Positions 42,322 to 50,306 of a stretch of DNA of 64,000 nt are shown in pieces; the first letter of the stretch is position 1; each line of letters opens with the position of its first letter. The notes beneath the pieces are model-generated. The model had not been told where the DNA came from. It saw only the letters and a program-made list of their open reading frames with translations, and did no database searches. The stretch lies in contig NZ_WIAO01000010.1 in NCBI RefSeq assembly GCF_009451885.1, forward strand, positions 62,001-126,000, read 5' to 3'. This DNA is from Glycomyces albidus. GTDB lineage: Bacteria > Actinomycetota > Actinomycetes > Mycobacteriales > Micromonosporaceae. Position numbers and translations under genes: made by a program.

Positions 42322-42390
42322 ACGCTAGCAGCGGATGTCGGTATCTGCAAGTCGCATGACATTGCGGACACGCCTGAGCGGCCGTAGCGT
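42322..42390. promoter_or_regulatory. Divergent promoters of GlxA and hydrolase genes
   Basis: Minus strand: TTGCAG (42345-42350), 17 bp, TAGCGT (42322-42327). Plus strand: TTGCGG (42362-42367), 17 bp, TAGCGT (42385-42390). The -10 hexamers are identical and the -35s lie 12 bp apart back to back. A weak dyad ATGTC (42335-42339) and GACAT (42358-42362) spans the -35s. Confidence 0.6.
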
Positions 42391-42435
42391 GGATCCGGGC
42401 CGCCGCCGGCGGCCGGAGACATGAGGAGGAAACCC

Positions 42436-43026
42436 ATGGGCGCCAGCACCTTGCGCGAGATCATCGGCCTGGACCAGACCCCCGCGACGCTGTCGGAGGC
42501 GACGCTGATCCTGGTCGACTACCAGAACACCTACACGCGCGGCGTGATGGAGCTCGAGGGCTGGGAGCCCGCCCTCGAGGCCGCGGCCGGTCTGCTCGAC
42601 CGGGCGCGGCGCGCCGGGGCCCGCATCGTCCACGTCGCGAACGACGGCGGGCCGGGCGGACCGTACGACTACAGCGCCGAGATCGGCCGGATCCACCCCG
42701 CGGTGGCCCCGGTCGAGGGCGAGACCGTGGTGGTGAAGTCGGTCCCGGACGCGTTCGTGCGGACCGAGCTGGGGGACGTCGTCGACGCTGCGGGCCGCCC
42801 CGACGTGGTGATCGCCGGGTTCATGACCCACATGTGCGTCCAGTTCACCGCGCAGGGCGCGTTCCTGCGCGGGAACCGGCCGACGGTCGTCGCCGACGCG
42901 TGCGCGACCCGCCCGCTCGGGACCGCGGTCGCCGAGACGGACGCGGCGTCGCTGCACGAGGCCGCCCTCGCCACGATCGCGGACCTGTACGGGGTCGTCG
43001 TCCGCACCGCCGCGGACCTGGGGTGA
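42436..43026 (+). CDS. Isochorismatase-like cysteine hydrolase
   Basis: A 196-residue cysteine hydrolase. The catalytic triad is visible: Asp in LILVDYQNTY, Lys in VVVKSVPDAF and Cys in GFMTHMCVQFTAQGA, with the preceding residue in the usual cis-peptide position. The family hydrolyses amides, isochorismate or related small molecules. Genes of this type beside GlxA-type regulators often deal with nitrogenous small molecules, but no specific substrate is shown. ATG at 42436 follows AGGAGGA; an ATG at 42421 in the same frame lacks such support. Confidence 0.87.
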   Translation: MGASTLREIIGLDQTPATLSEATLILVDYQNTYTRGVMELEGWEPALEAAAGLLDRARRAGARIVHVANDGGPGGPYDYSAEIGRIHPAVAPVEGETVVVKSVPDAFVRTELGDVVDAAGRPDVVIAGFMTHMCVQFTAQGAFLRGNRPTVVADACATRPLGTAVAETDAASLHEAALATIADLYGVVVRTAADLG

Positions 43027-43058
43027 GGCCGTCGCGCCCGGCCGGGGCCGGGCGCGGG

Positions 43059-43466
43059 TCAGCGCTGGTTGATGCGGACGAGGTTGCCGGCGGGGTCGCG
43101 GACGGCGCAGTCGCGGACGCCGTAGGGCTGGTCGGTCGGGCCCCACGCGATCTCGGCGCCCGCGGCGAGCAGGCGCCGGTGGACGGCGTCGAGGTCGCCG
43201 GTGGCGAGGGTGATCGCCGCATAGGTGCCCTTGGCCATCATCTCGGCGATCATGCGGCGCTCGGCCGGGGTGACGCCGGGGCGGGCGCCCGGGGGCTCGA
43301 GGACGAGGGACGTCTCGGGGCTTCCGGGCGGGCCGAGGGTGATCCGGCGCCCGGCCGCGTCGCCCTCGTCCGAGCGGACCTCGAAACCGAGGGCGTCGCG
43401 GTAGAACGCGAGGGACGCGTCCGGGTCGTCGTGCGGCAGGGACGTGGAGTGGATGAGGAGGTCCAT
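43059..43466 (-). CDS. VOC-family (glyoxalase-like) protein
   Basis: A 135-residue single vicinal-oxygen-chelate module: MDLLIHSTSLPHDDPDASLA, FYRDALGFEVRSDEG, and YGVRDCAVRDPAGNLVRINQ. The expected metal-ligand positions are partly filled. The family spans glyoxalases, dioxygenases and drug-binding proteins; no function is implied. Its ATG at 43466 shares a base with the TGA of the upstream two-module VOC gene (TGATG), so they are coupled and probably co-expressed. Confidence 0.82.
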   Translation of the reverse strand: MDLLIHSTSLPHDDPDASLAFYRDALGFEVRSDEGDAAGRRITLGPPGSPETSLVLEPPGARPGVTPAERRMIAEMMAKGTYAAITLATGDLDAVHRRLLAAGAEIAWGPTDQPYGVRDCAVRDPAGNLVRINQR

Positions 43467-44080
43467 CAGACCCCGGTGCCCTCCCAGACGAAGCCGTCGG
43501 GGTCGGTGAACGACCCGCCGGAGCCGCCGACGGCGATCCGGTGGGAGCCCGAGCCCGCCGGGTCGACGTACGCGGTCTTGGCGAAGGACTTGCGCGGGTA
43601 GAGCGCGAGCTTCACCGCGCCCTTGCCGGGCTCGAACTCGGTGTACTTGCCGCCGTAGCTCTTCGCGACCTCGAGCCCCTGGTCGGTGTAGAACTGCTTG
43701 GCGGCCTTCATGTCGCCGGTGCCCATGAGGAGGACGACCTCGTCGAACCGCTTCTCGGCGGGCGCGGTGTCCTTCTTGGAGGAGGACACCAGCTTCATGA
43801 CCACGCCGTCGGGGGTGCGGATCACGCCGCCGTAGCCCCACAGGGACTTGACGGGCTCCTTGACGACCTCAGCCCCGGCGTCGACGGCCGCGTTGAACAG
43901 GAGGTCCACGTTCGCGGGCTGCGAGGCGATCAGGTCGAGCGTGAAGCCGCGGAAGCCGGAGGTCGGCTCCTCGGAGGCGCGGAACTCGAACGGGAGGTCC
44001 GGACCGAACGCGGTGGTGTAGAAGGCTTCGGCGGCCTCGGCGTCGGCGGCCTCGATGGTGATGTGTTCGATGTGCATCAT
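43466..44080 (-). CDS. Two-module VOC-family protein
   Basis: A 204-residue protein with two vicinal-oxygen-chelate modules. The first begins MMHIEHITIEAADAEAAEAF with RTPDGVVMKLV at its end; the second begins RFDEVVLLMGTGDMKAAKQF and ends GSFTDPDGFVWEGTG. This pattern is shared with drug-resistance-like and bleomycin-binding VOC proteins, as well as with others of unknown role. TAGCCT at 44087-44092 (minus strand) ends six bases before ATG and no ribosome-binding site is present, so it is probably leaderless. It is coupled to the next VOC gene. Confidence 0.82.
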   Translation of the reverse strand: MMHIEHITIEAADAEAAEAFYTTAFGPDLPFEFRASEEPTSGFRGFTLDLIASQPANVDLLFNAAVDAGAEVVKEPVKSLWGYGGVIRTPDGVVMKLVSSSKKDTAPAEKRFDEVVLLMGTGDMKAAKQFYTDQGLEVAKSYGGKYTEFEPGKGAVKLALYPRKSFAKTAYVDPAGSGSHRIAVGGSGGSFTDPDGFVWEGTGV

Positions 44081-44155
44081 GTCTTCAGGCTATTTCCGGG
44101 GCGGGGACCGGCGCTTCTTTATTCGTGATCGCTTCGGCGCCCCGCCCCGGGCCGG

Positions 44156-45586
44156 TCAGGCGGTGACGCGGAAGGTGGCGTCGGCCCGCTCGGTCGCGGT
44201 CGAGACCGGGTCCAGGCGCAGCGCGTAGCCGTAGTGCCGGATGTAGCGGGTCGGGAAGTTGTACGAGGTGAACGAGCTCCAGGAGCCGTCGGCGAGCCCG
44301 GCGACCCGGTTGAAGGTGGCGTCCGCGTTGAACTGCGCGGTGTTCTGGCGCGGTGCGAGGACGAAGTCGTAGTCGACGTGCCGCAGGAAGTACCCCGGGA
44401 AGTTCACCGACTCGAACGAGACGGCGCCGGAGGAGGCCAGGCCGGGCACGAGCCGGAACTGGGCGTCGGCGGCCGGGCTGACACCGGGGTCGATGCGCAC
44501 GTCGAAGTTGGCGTGGCGCACGTACCGGTCCTGGAAGTTGTAGGACTGCAGGCGGTTCCACGCCGGGTTCTGGTACCGGTTCAGGACGCGGGTCTCCTCG
44601 GCCTGGGTGAGGTTGAGGACGAAGCCGTGGCGCTTCAGGTTCGAACCGAGGCTGTAGCCGGAGGTGGTGCGGTACCCGGAGACGTTGGCCGGGTTGGTGG
44701 TGAGGACGGGCATGTACCCGCGGCCGGTGGCGTACTGGTCGAGCCACAGCGCCCACTCGCTGCGATCGTTGAACTTCGCCCACATGGGGCCTTCGACGCC
44801 GCTGCCGGTGAGGTTCGCGAGGTCGCCGAGCCGGGTCCAGGAGCCGGTCAGGGAGTTGCCGCCCTCGATGACGATCTGGGCGGCCTTGGAGGCGCGGTAG
44901 TAGCGGTAGCCGCCGGTGCTGCCGGCGACCTCGACGATCTGGGTGTCGATGAGGCCTTCGTTGCCGGGCAGGTTGATGTAGACCTGCGGCGCGGTGATGG
45001 AGCGGAAGTCGGTGGTGCGGGCGCTCCAGATGCGGTGCTTCTTGACGCCGTTCACCGTGGAGTTGGTGGCCCAGTAGAGCAGGAAGTTGCCGGCCGCGGC
45101 GTCCCAGATGGCCTCGGGGGCCCAGGCGTTGCCGGCGTCGCCGATGGCGTTCGCCACGCCGAGCAGCCACGGGGTCGACCAGTTGACGAGGTCGGTCGAC
45201 TCCCAGACGACGAGGTTGCGGCTGCCGCGGTTGGCGGCGTCGTCCCAGGAGGTGCCCGAGCCGATCCGCAGGTCGGTGGCGACGATCCAGTAGCGGTTGC
45301 CCGCGGGGTTGCGCACGATGATCGGGTCGCGGACGCCCTGGGTGCCGATCGGGCTGCGCAGCACGATCTGGCCCCGGTTGAGGTCGGACCAGTTGAGGCC
45401 GTTGTCGCTGTGGGCGAGGTAGATCTGCTCGCCGCCGGTGCCCTCGCCGATGAAGTGGGCCATGAGATAACCGGTGTACGTGGTCTGGGCCGCCGCGACT
45501 TCCGGGAACGCGGCGACGAGGGGCGCGGCGGCGGCCGCGGTGAACAGTCCGCGGCGGGTGAGGCGCGCGGAACGGGATGCGGACAT
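44156..45586 (-). CDS. Secreted GH43 arabinofuranosidase with AbfB domain
   Basis: A 476-residue exported enzyme. The Tat signal contains LTRRGLFTAAAAAPLVAAF. A GH43-type five-bladed catalytic domain covers about 36-320: GVRDPIIVRNPAGNRYWIVA holds one catalytic Asp and NAWAPEAIWDAAAGNFLLYW the usual WAPE, with EGPMWAKF near the end. The C-terminal AbfB (CBM42-like) domain covers 335-476 with three repeats of the SYNF-x-RY-x-RH kind (RLQSYNFQDRYVRH, SFESVNFPGYFLRH, SFTSYNFPTRYIRH). It probably releases L-arabinose from arabinan or arabinoxylan. ATG at 45586 follows GGAG. Confidence 0.85.
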   Translation of the reverse strand: MSASRSARLTRRGLFTAAAAAPLVAAFPEVAAAQTTYTGYLMAHFIGEGTGGEQIYLAHSDNGLNWSDLNRGQIVLRSPIGTQGVRDPIIVRNPAGNRYWIVATDLRIGSGTSWDDAANRGSRNLVVWESTDLVNWSTPWLLGVANAIGDAGNAWAPEAIWDAAAGNFLLYWATNSTVNGVKKHRIWSARTTDFRSITAPQVYINLPGNEGLIDTQIVEVAGSTGGYRYYRASKAAQIVIEGGNSLTGSWTRLGDLANLTGSGVEGPMWAKFNDRSEWALWLDQYATGRGYMPVLTTNPANVSGYRTTSGYSLGSNLKRHGFVLNLTQAEETRVLNRYQNPAWNRLQSYNFQDRYVRHANFDVRIDPGVSPAADAQFRLVPGLASSGAVSFESVNFPGYFLRHVDYDFVLAPRQNTAQFNADATFNRVAGLADGSWSSFTSYNFPTRYIRHYGYALRLDPVSTATERADATFRVTA

Positions 45587-45624
45587 GGCCACTCCAAATC
45601 AGGGTCTAGGCAGCCGGAACAGGT

Positions 45625-45661
45625 GATGTGAAGGCTAACATCCACAGATTGAAACAGTCAA
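45625..45661 (-). promoter_or_regulatory. Control region of GH43 gene
   Basis: On the minus strand TTGACT (45656-45661) is followed at 17 bp by TTAGCC (45633-45638). A dyad GATGT (45625-45629) and ACATC (45638-45642) with an 8-bp gap covers the expected -10 and start region. A regulator cannot be named. Confidence 0.35.
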
Positions 45662-45746
45662 GATCTTCGATTTAGTGGAGTATCGGCCGGATCCGAGCGG
45701 CGGAAGGCGTTCTCGGCCGCGATGCGAGGCGCCGAAGACAGGTCGG

Positions 45747-46527
45747 TCAGGCGGCGAACCGGGACGGCGTCGTGCCGACCACGCGCTTGAAGTGCCGCGT
45801 CAGGTGCGACTGGTCGTAGAAGCCGGTGGCGGCGGCGACCGCGTGGACGGGCAGCCCGGCGAGCAGCAGGCGGCGGGCCCGGTCGATGCGGCGGGTCACC
45901 AGGTACTGGTGCGGGGCGATGCCGAACTCGCGGCCGAACGCCCGCACGAGATGGGCCGGGTGGGCGTGCAGCTCCCCCGCGGCCTCGCGGAGGCCGATCC
46001 CGGAGTCGATCCGGCGTTCGAGGAGGTCGCGCAGGCGGTGCGCGAGACGCCGGTCCCGCACCGGTTCGGCGACCGGGTCGCGGCGCAGCAGGTGCCGCCG
46101 GAGCCGGTCGGCCACGAGTTCGACCCGGCTCTCGGCCTCGAGTTCGTCGCCGGGCAGGCGCAGCGACTCGTGGAGCCGGTGGACCTGCCGTCGCAGCGCG
46201 GCGTCGGCGATCTCGGGGCCGTCGACCGCGCGGCCGATGAGGTCGTCGTCCAGGAGCGTGCCGTCGAGGTAGAGCACCCGCTTGCGGAACCCGTGCGGTC
46301 GCGGACTGGCCGTCGTGCGGGACCTGCGGCGGCAGCAGCGTGACGAGCCCGGTGAGCGCCCCGTGCTCGTGCCGGTCGAGGTCGTAGCGGACGGCGCCCT
46401 CGTCGATGAGGAGCAGCGTCCACGTCTCGTGGACGTGCATCGGGTAGGCGTGGTCGGTGAAGTGCGCATGGAACGCCTCGGCCACCCCGGCCACGGCCGG
46501 GCGCCACGCCTTGACCTCGACCACCAC
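45747..46527 (-). pseudogene. AraC-family regulator broken by a frameshift
   Basis: The N-terminal cupin part (EAFHAHFTDHAYPMHVHETW, LLLIDEGAVRYDLDRHEHGA, TLLPPQVPHDGQSATA) reads in one frame. The rest (FRKRVLYLDGTLLDDDLIGR, then an AraC double helix-turn-helix ending in ATGFYDQSHLTRHFKRVVG) reads in another. The break is near 46295-46305; restoring one frame requires the loss or gain of one or two bases around ATA-HGFRKR. Both halves are intact otherwise. It may be a recent mutation or a sequencing error. It lies divergent from the DUF2000 gene, an arrangement common for this regulator type. Confidence 0.65.
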
Positions 46528-46577
46528 GCTTAAAACGTACAAGACTCCGGGGCCCGCCGGTCCGTAGCGTGGAGCCC

Positions 46578-47003
46578 ATGGATCAAGAGCCCGTTCGTTT
46601 CGACACCAAGATCGCGGTCCTGCTCCGCGACGACCTCGCCGTCTGGCAGCGGCTGAACGTCACGGCGTTCCTCGTCAGCGGCCTCGGCACGGCCGAGCCG
46701 GAGGTGGTCGGCGAGCCGTACGAGGACGCCGACGCGAACGCCTACCTGCCGATGTTCCGCCAGCCGGTGACGGTCCTCGAAGGCGCCGCCGAGCAGCTCG
46801 CCTCCGCCCGCGCCAAGGCACTCTCGCGCGGCCTGCGGCTCGCGCTGTTCACCGCGGAGCTGTTCACCACGACGCACGACCTGGAGAACCGCACCGCAGT
46901 GCGCGCGGTCCCGGCCGACAAGCTCGACCTCGTGGGGATCGGGATCTACGGTCCCCGCAACGCGGTCGACCGCACCGTCAAGGGCGCGCGGATGCACCCA
47001 TGA
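46578..47003 (+). CDS. DUF2000 family protein
   Basis: A 141-residue DUF2000 protein: RFDTKIAVLLRDDLAVWQRL, then NVTAFLVSGL, YLPMFRQPVTVLEG and DLVGIGIYGPRNAVDRTVKG, the family's typical end. The fold resembles peptidyl-tRNA hydrolase II and the role is unknown. TAGCGT at 46565-46570 is followed by seven bases and ATG at 46578, so it is likely leaderless; an in-frame GTG at 46569 lies inside that promoter and is unlikely to start translation. It is divergent from the broken AraC gene. Confidence 0.82.
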   Translation: MDQEPVRFDTKIAVLLRDDLAVWQRLNVTAFLVSGLGTAEPEVVGEPYEDADANAYLPMFRQPVTVLEGAAEQLASARAKALSRGLRLALFTAELFTTTHDLENRTAVRAVPADKLDLVGIGIYGPRNAVDRTVKGARMHP

Positions 47004-47077
47004 GAGCGGCCGGTCCCCGCGGTACGCGGTCGCATCGGCGCCGCGCGGCGGCGCCCGCGCGGACTGAACCGCGGCCG

Positions 47078-47491
47078 TCAGCGCCGGCGGCGGTCCGCGA
47101 CGGCGGCCGCGGCGAGCAGGCCCGCGGTCACGTAGAGGAACATGAAGCCGCTCGGGCCGATGAGCCACAGACAGGCGGAGACCCACGCGGCGAGCGCGAG
47201 CGAGACGCCGAGCCCGAACCGCGTCCCCAGGCCCGCGCTGCGGATCAGCAGGGCACCGGCGAGCGCTCCGGGGACCACGATGCCTCCGGGCAGTGCCCAG
47301 AAGACGGCGACGGACTCCATGTCGGCCTCGGCGGATCGCAGCGACCCGTCGATCCAGTCGCCCCAGGGCGCTTGGGGGATGAACACGGCGGTGTGGAGCG
47401 CGGCGATCGCGATGAGCGACCACCCGGCGAGGCGGGTGAGCCTCGCGGCGGTCGTCGAAGCGGATCGTTCGCGCTGTTCAGTCTCGATCAT
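47078..47491 (-). CDS. Four-helix membrane protein, DUF6463-like
   Basis: A 137-residue protein with four membrane helices (about 23-40, 60-85, 88-105 and 108-128) and an N-terminal Arg-rich segment. LAGWSLIAIAALHTAVF and the WIDGSLRSAE segment resemble the DUF6463 group of small actinobacterial membrane proteins. The function is unknown. TAGGTT at 47498-47503 on the minus strand lies six bases before ATG and there is no ribosome-binding site, so a leaderless start is likely. Confidence 0.7.
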   Translation of the reverse strand: MIETEQRERSASTTAARLTRLAGWSLIAIAALHTAVFIPQAPWGDWIDGSLRSAEADMESVAVFWALPGGIVVPGALAGALLIRSAGLGTRFGLGVSLALAAWVSACLWLIGPSGFMFLYVTAGLLAAAAVADRRRR

Positions 47492-47632
47492 GCCCCGAAC
47501 CTATTGGCGCCGCGAGCCGTCGGGCTCCCCCTGCGGGGCCGTTCGGATCCCCCGGGCGGGGGATTCGTTCGGCCCGCAGCGGTGTCGGGTCGGGTATCCG
47601 GGCCGCAGCCGTGCGCGGCATGGACGGCTGAA

Positions 47633-47687
47633 GGGGCTCCCCGAGGCCGGAACGGTTGCGGCGCAACGGTTTCCCTCAGGGAGCCCC
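47633..47687 (-). terminator. Long hairpin after xylanase gene
   Basis: GGGGCTCCC (47633-47641) and GGGAGCCCC (47679-47687) form outer arms; GTTGCG (47655-47660) and CGCAAC (47662-47667) form the inner stem. It lies about 110 bp downstream of the xylanase stop on the minus strand and is its best terminator candidate. Confidence 0.5.
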
Positions 47688-47735
47688 CTGGGCGGCCGGG
47701 GCCGGATCGAGTCCGGGCCCCGGCCCTGACCGAGT

Positions 47736-47795
47736 CGAGCACGGCCTAGCACGGCCTAGCAGGGTCGAGCAGGGCCGAGCAGGGTCGAGCGGTGT
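47736..47795. repeat. Six decamer repeats at xylanase 3-prime end
   Basis: Units such as AGCACGGCCT, AGCACGGCCT, AGCAGGGTCG, AGCAGGGCCG and AGCAGGGTCG follow each other at exactly 10-bp intervals, ending three bases before the xylanase stop codon. Confidence 0.6.
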
Positions 47796-47797
47796 CG

Positions 47798-50137
47798 CTA
47801 GTCGCCCCAGTCGGCGGCGGCACGGCGGCGGCGGACGGCGAACACCGTCAGCGCTCCGGCGACCGCCAGGACGGCGGCACCCGCGATCGCGGCCGTGAGC
47901 GCGGCGCCGGTGGTCGGCAGCTTGCCGCCGCCGCCCGGCTCCTCGATCTCCTCCACGAACTCGGCGATGCCCCAGTTGGCGTTGGTGCTCCAGGACTGGC
48001 CGGTCGGGTCGTACCAGGTGTGCACCGCGGTCCGGACCCCGTCGGTGGCGTCGTTGACCTGGAGTTCGAGGCCGTGCTCGGTGCCGACCGCGGCCTGGTC
48101 GGGCGCCATCGCGATGGCGATCTCGACCAGGTACCCGGTGTCGGTCGCGGCGGCGGCGCTGGTGATCTCGCCGGCTTCGGGTCCGTTGCCGCCCAAGGAC
48201 ACCACGTTGGAGAAGCTGACGCGGTACTGGCCGTCGGCCTCCCCGTAGCCGCCCTCGCGGGTGTTGCCCGGGTTGAGGAAGACCTCGACGGAGTCCTGCT
48301 CCCAGGGGTTGGCGCTGGCCTCGTCCAGGGACGGGTCGGTGACCTCGAAGAGGGCGTAGAGGCCCGCCTCGTCCCACAGCAGCGAGACGTCGGCCTTGGC
48401 GCCCTCGGCGTCGCCTTCCACATTGACCCCGGTGGCGACGGTGGCGGCTTCGGACCAGGCGGCGTCCTTCGCGCCGTCGATCGCGGGCGCGGTCTCGGCG
48501 AGCGGGACCTGGACGCGCGCGTAGTCGGGCTCCTCGCCGTCCGGGATCTCGGGGAGGACGCTCGGGTCGACGATGCCCCAGTACGCCCACTTGGACTGGA
48601 GGGTGTCGCTGAAGACGAGCGGGCTCTCCAGGGGCCGGGTCTCGGAGCGCAGCCACGAGCGGCCGTCGTGCAGGCCCCAGACAGTGACGGACTCGAGGAG
48701 GTCGGCGTGCTCGCGGTACATGGCGAACAGGTCGCGGAAGTAGTGGCCCTGCTCGATGAGGCGCGCCTCGTACTCGGGGAACTCCTCGCCCTCGCCGGGG
48801 GCGCCGATGGCCACGTCGAGTTCCGTGACCGCTTGCAGCACACCGAGGTCGGCGAACTTGAGGAGGCTGTCCTCGACCTGGTCGATCGAGGTGTTCAGGT
48901 TGATGTGGGTCTGGTGGCCCACGCCGTCGACCGGGACGCCCGCGGCGAGCATGTCCTCGACCAGGCCGTAGAGGTTGTCGCGCTTGCCGGGGTTCTCGGT
49001 GCCGTAGTCGTTGATGAACAGCTTCACGTCGGTGGCGCCGACCGCGTCGAACGCCTCGCGGGCGATCCGGAACGCCTCGTGGACGTACTCGGGGCCTTCG
49101 AAGATCTCGTACCAGCGGCTGTGGCGGTAGACCTCGGCGTTGTTGTCGCTGATGACCTCGTTGACGACGTCCCAGGCCCAGATCCGGTCGCCGTAGTGCT
49201 CGGCGAGCGCGCCGATGTGGGCCTCGAGCCGGTCGAGCATGATCTGGCGGTCCTCGTCGGAGCTGCCGAGCGGCTCGCCGGCGTTCGGGTGCCCGGCCGG
49301 GTACTGGAACCACCACTCGGGGACCTGGCTGGTGTGCCACAGGAACGTGTGCCCGTAGACCTCCATGCCGTTCGCCTCGGCGTACTCGACGAGCTCGTCG
49401 GCCGCGTCGAAGGTGAACTCGCCCTCGGTCGGCTGGATCGCGTCGGGCTTCATGTGGTTCTCGGCGGTGATCTGGTTGAAGTGCTTGTTCAGAAGCTGCC
49501 CCGAGGACTCGACGAGGTCGCGGCCGTCGATCGCCGCGCCGATGCGGAAGTCGTCGGCGAGGACGTCCTTGAGGTTCGGGATGTCGGGTTCGATCCCGGG
49601 CGGTTCGAGTTCGGTGACGGTGAAGTCGTCGATCCAGTAGGAGGCGTCGACGGTGGGCGACTCGACGTAGAACGTGAGCGCGGTCGCGGGCGAGGCGATG
49701 CTGTACTCGCCGGAGAGCACGGTCCACTCGGTGCCGGCGGCGGCCTGGTAGACGACGCTGTCGTAGCTGGTGCCGTCGGCGGTGTCGCGCTGGACGGTGG
49801 CGCTGACCGCCTCGCCGGCGCTGCCGTCGGCGAAGCGGACGGACACGGCGATCTCGTATAGGCCGCCGGGGGCGATGACGTCGGTGAGGTCGACCGAGGG
49901 GCCGTGCCAGTCGGCGGTGCGGCCGGTGGTGAGCAGGGCGCCGTCCTCGACGGCGAGGGTGACCGGGCCGCGCGGGGCCCAGTCGCCGGCGGTGCCGTCC
50001 TCGAAGTCGGAGGAGTAGACGACGTCGTCCTGGGCCGAGGCGGGCGGGGCGAACGCGAAGGCCGCCGCCGGGAGGAGCAGTGCTCCGCCCAGGAGCGCGG
50101 GCAGGCGCCGGCGCCGTTCGCGGGCTTGAGGATTCAT
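47798..50137 (-). CDS. Cell-wall-anchored GH10 xylanase with CBMs
   Basis: A 779-residue exported enzyme. The order is: signal peptide (1-35), N-terminal CBM4/9- or CBM22-like beta-sandwich (about 38-178), GH10 barrel (about 185-530) with acid/base E327 in WDVVNE and nucleophile E439 in VTELD, CBM9-like module (about 545-728), short Gly-rich linker and a C-terminal sorting signal. The sorting signal is LPTTG at 740-744 followed by a hydrophobic helix and RRRR. LPXTG-type signals are cut by sortase and joined to peptidoglycan. GH10 enzymes cut beta-1,4-xylan. GAAA/TTTC-type dyads precede the gene; ATG at 50137. No sortase gene is in the window. Confidence 0.88.
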   Translation of the reverse strand: MNPQARERRRRLPALLGGALLLPAAAFAFAPPASAQDDVVYSSDFEDGTAGDWAPRGPVTLAVEDGALLTTGRTADWHGPSVDLTDVIAPGGLYEIAVSVRFADGSAGEAVSATVQRDTADGTSYDSVVYQAAAGTEWTVLSGEYSIASPATALTFYVESPTVDASYWIDDFTVTELEPPGIEPDIPNLKDVLADDFRIGAAIDGRDLVESSGQLLNKHFNQITAENHMKPDAIQPTEGEFTFDAADELVEYAEANGMEVYGHTFLWHTSQVPEWWFQYPAGHPNAGEPLGSSDEDRQIMLDRLEAHIGALAEHYGDRIWAWDVVNEVISDNNAEVYRHSRWYEIFEGPEYVHEAFRIAREAFDAVGATDVKLFINDYGTENPGKRDNLYGLVEDMLAAGVPVDGVGHQTHINLNTSIDQVEDSLLKFADLGVLQAVTELDVAIGAPGEGEEFPEYEARLIEQGHYFRDLFAMYREHADLLESVTVWGLHDGRSWLRSETRPLESPLVFSDTLQSKWAYWGIVDPSVLPEIPDGEEPDYARVQVPLAETAPAIDGAKDAAWSEAATVATGVNVEGDAEGAKADVSLLWDEAGLYALFEVTDPSLDEASANPWEQDSVEVFLNPGNTREGGYGEADGQYRVSFSNVVSLGGNGPEAGEITSAAAATDTGYLVEIAIAMAPDQAAVGTEHGLELQVNDATDGVRTAVHTWYDPTGQSWSTNANWGIAEFVEEIEEPGGGGKLPTTGAALTAAIAGAAVLAVAGALTVFAVRRRRAAADWGD

Positions 50138-50176
50138 GGGTTGCAGGCTCCATCGCGGAGGAGGGATACGAAGGGT

Positions 50177-50208
50177 CCGAAAGTTTCGGCGGTTTCATGA
50201 AACTTTCA
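50177..50208. promoter_or_regulatory. Twin GAAA-N-TTTC operators before xylanase
   Basis: CCGAAAGTTTCGG (50177-50189) and TGAAACTTTCA (50198-50208) are odd dyads with centres at 50183 and 50203, exactly 20 bp apart. Overlapping them, GTTTCATGAAAC (50192-50203) is a perfect 12-bp palindrome. CGAAA-containing repeats are known upstream of Streptomyces xylanase genes. Confidence 0.6.
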
Positions 50209-50306
50209 GGTGAGGGCGGGACCATGATATGGGCGGCTTCGATCCCTGTCAATCTCCGCGCACGCCGGACCCGCCGGGCTCCGGTCCCGGCGGGTCCGCG
50301 CGGGCC

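Noticed and set aside
47492-47797. Overlapping short frames after the xylanase gene
   Set aside because: They are low-complexity readings of the hairpin and decamer repeats.
47676-50252. An 858-codon minus-strand frame in the xylanase region
   Set aside because: It is Arg-rich shadow in another frame; the GH10 catalytic motifs lie in the other frame.
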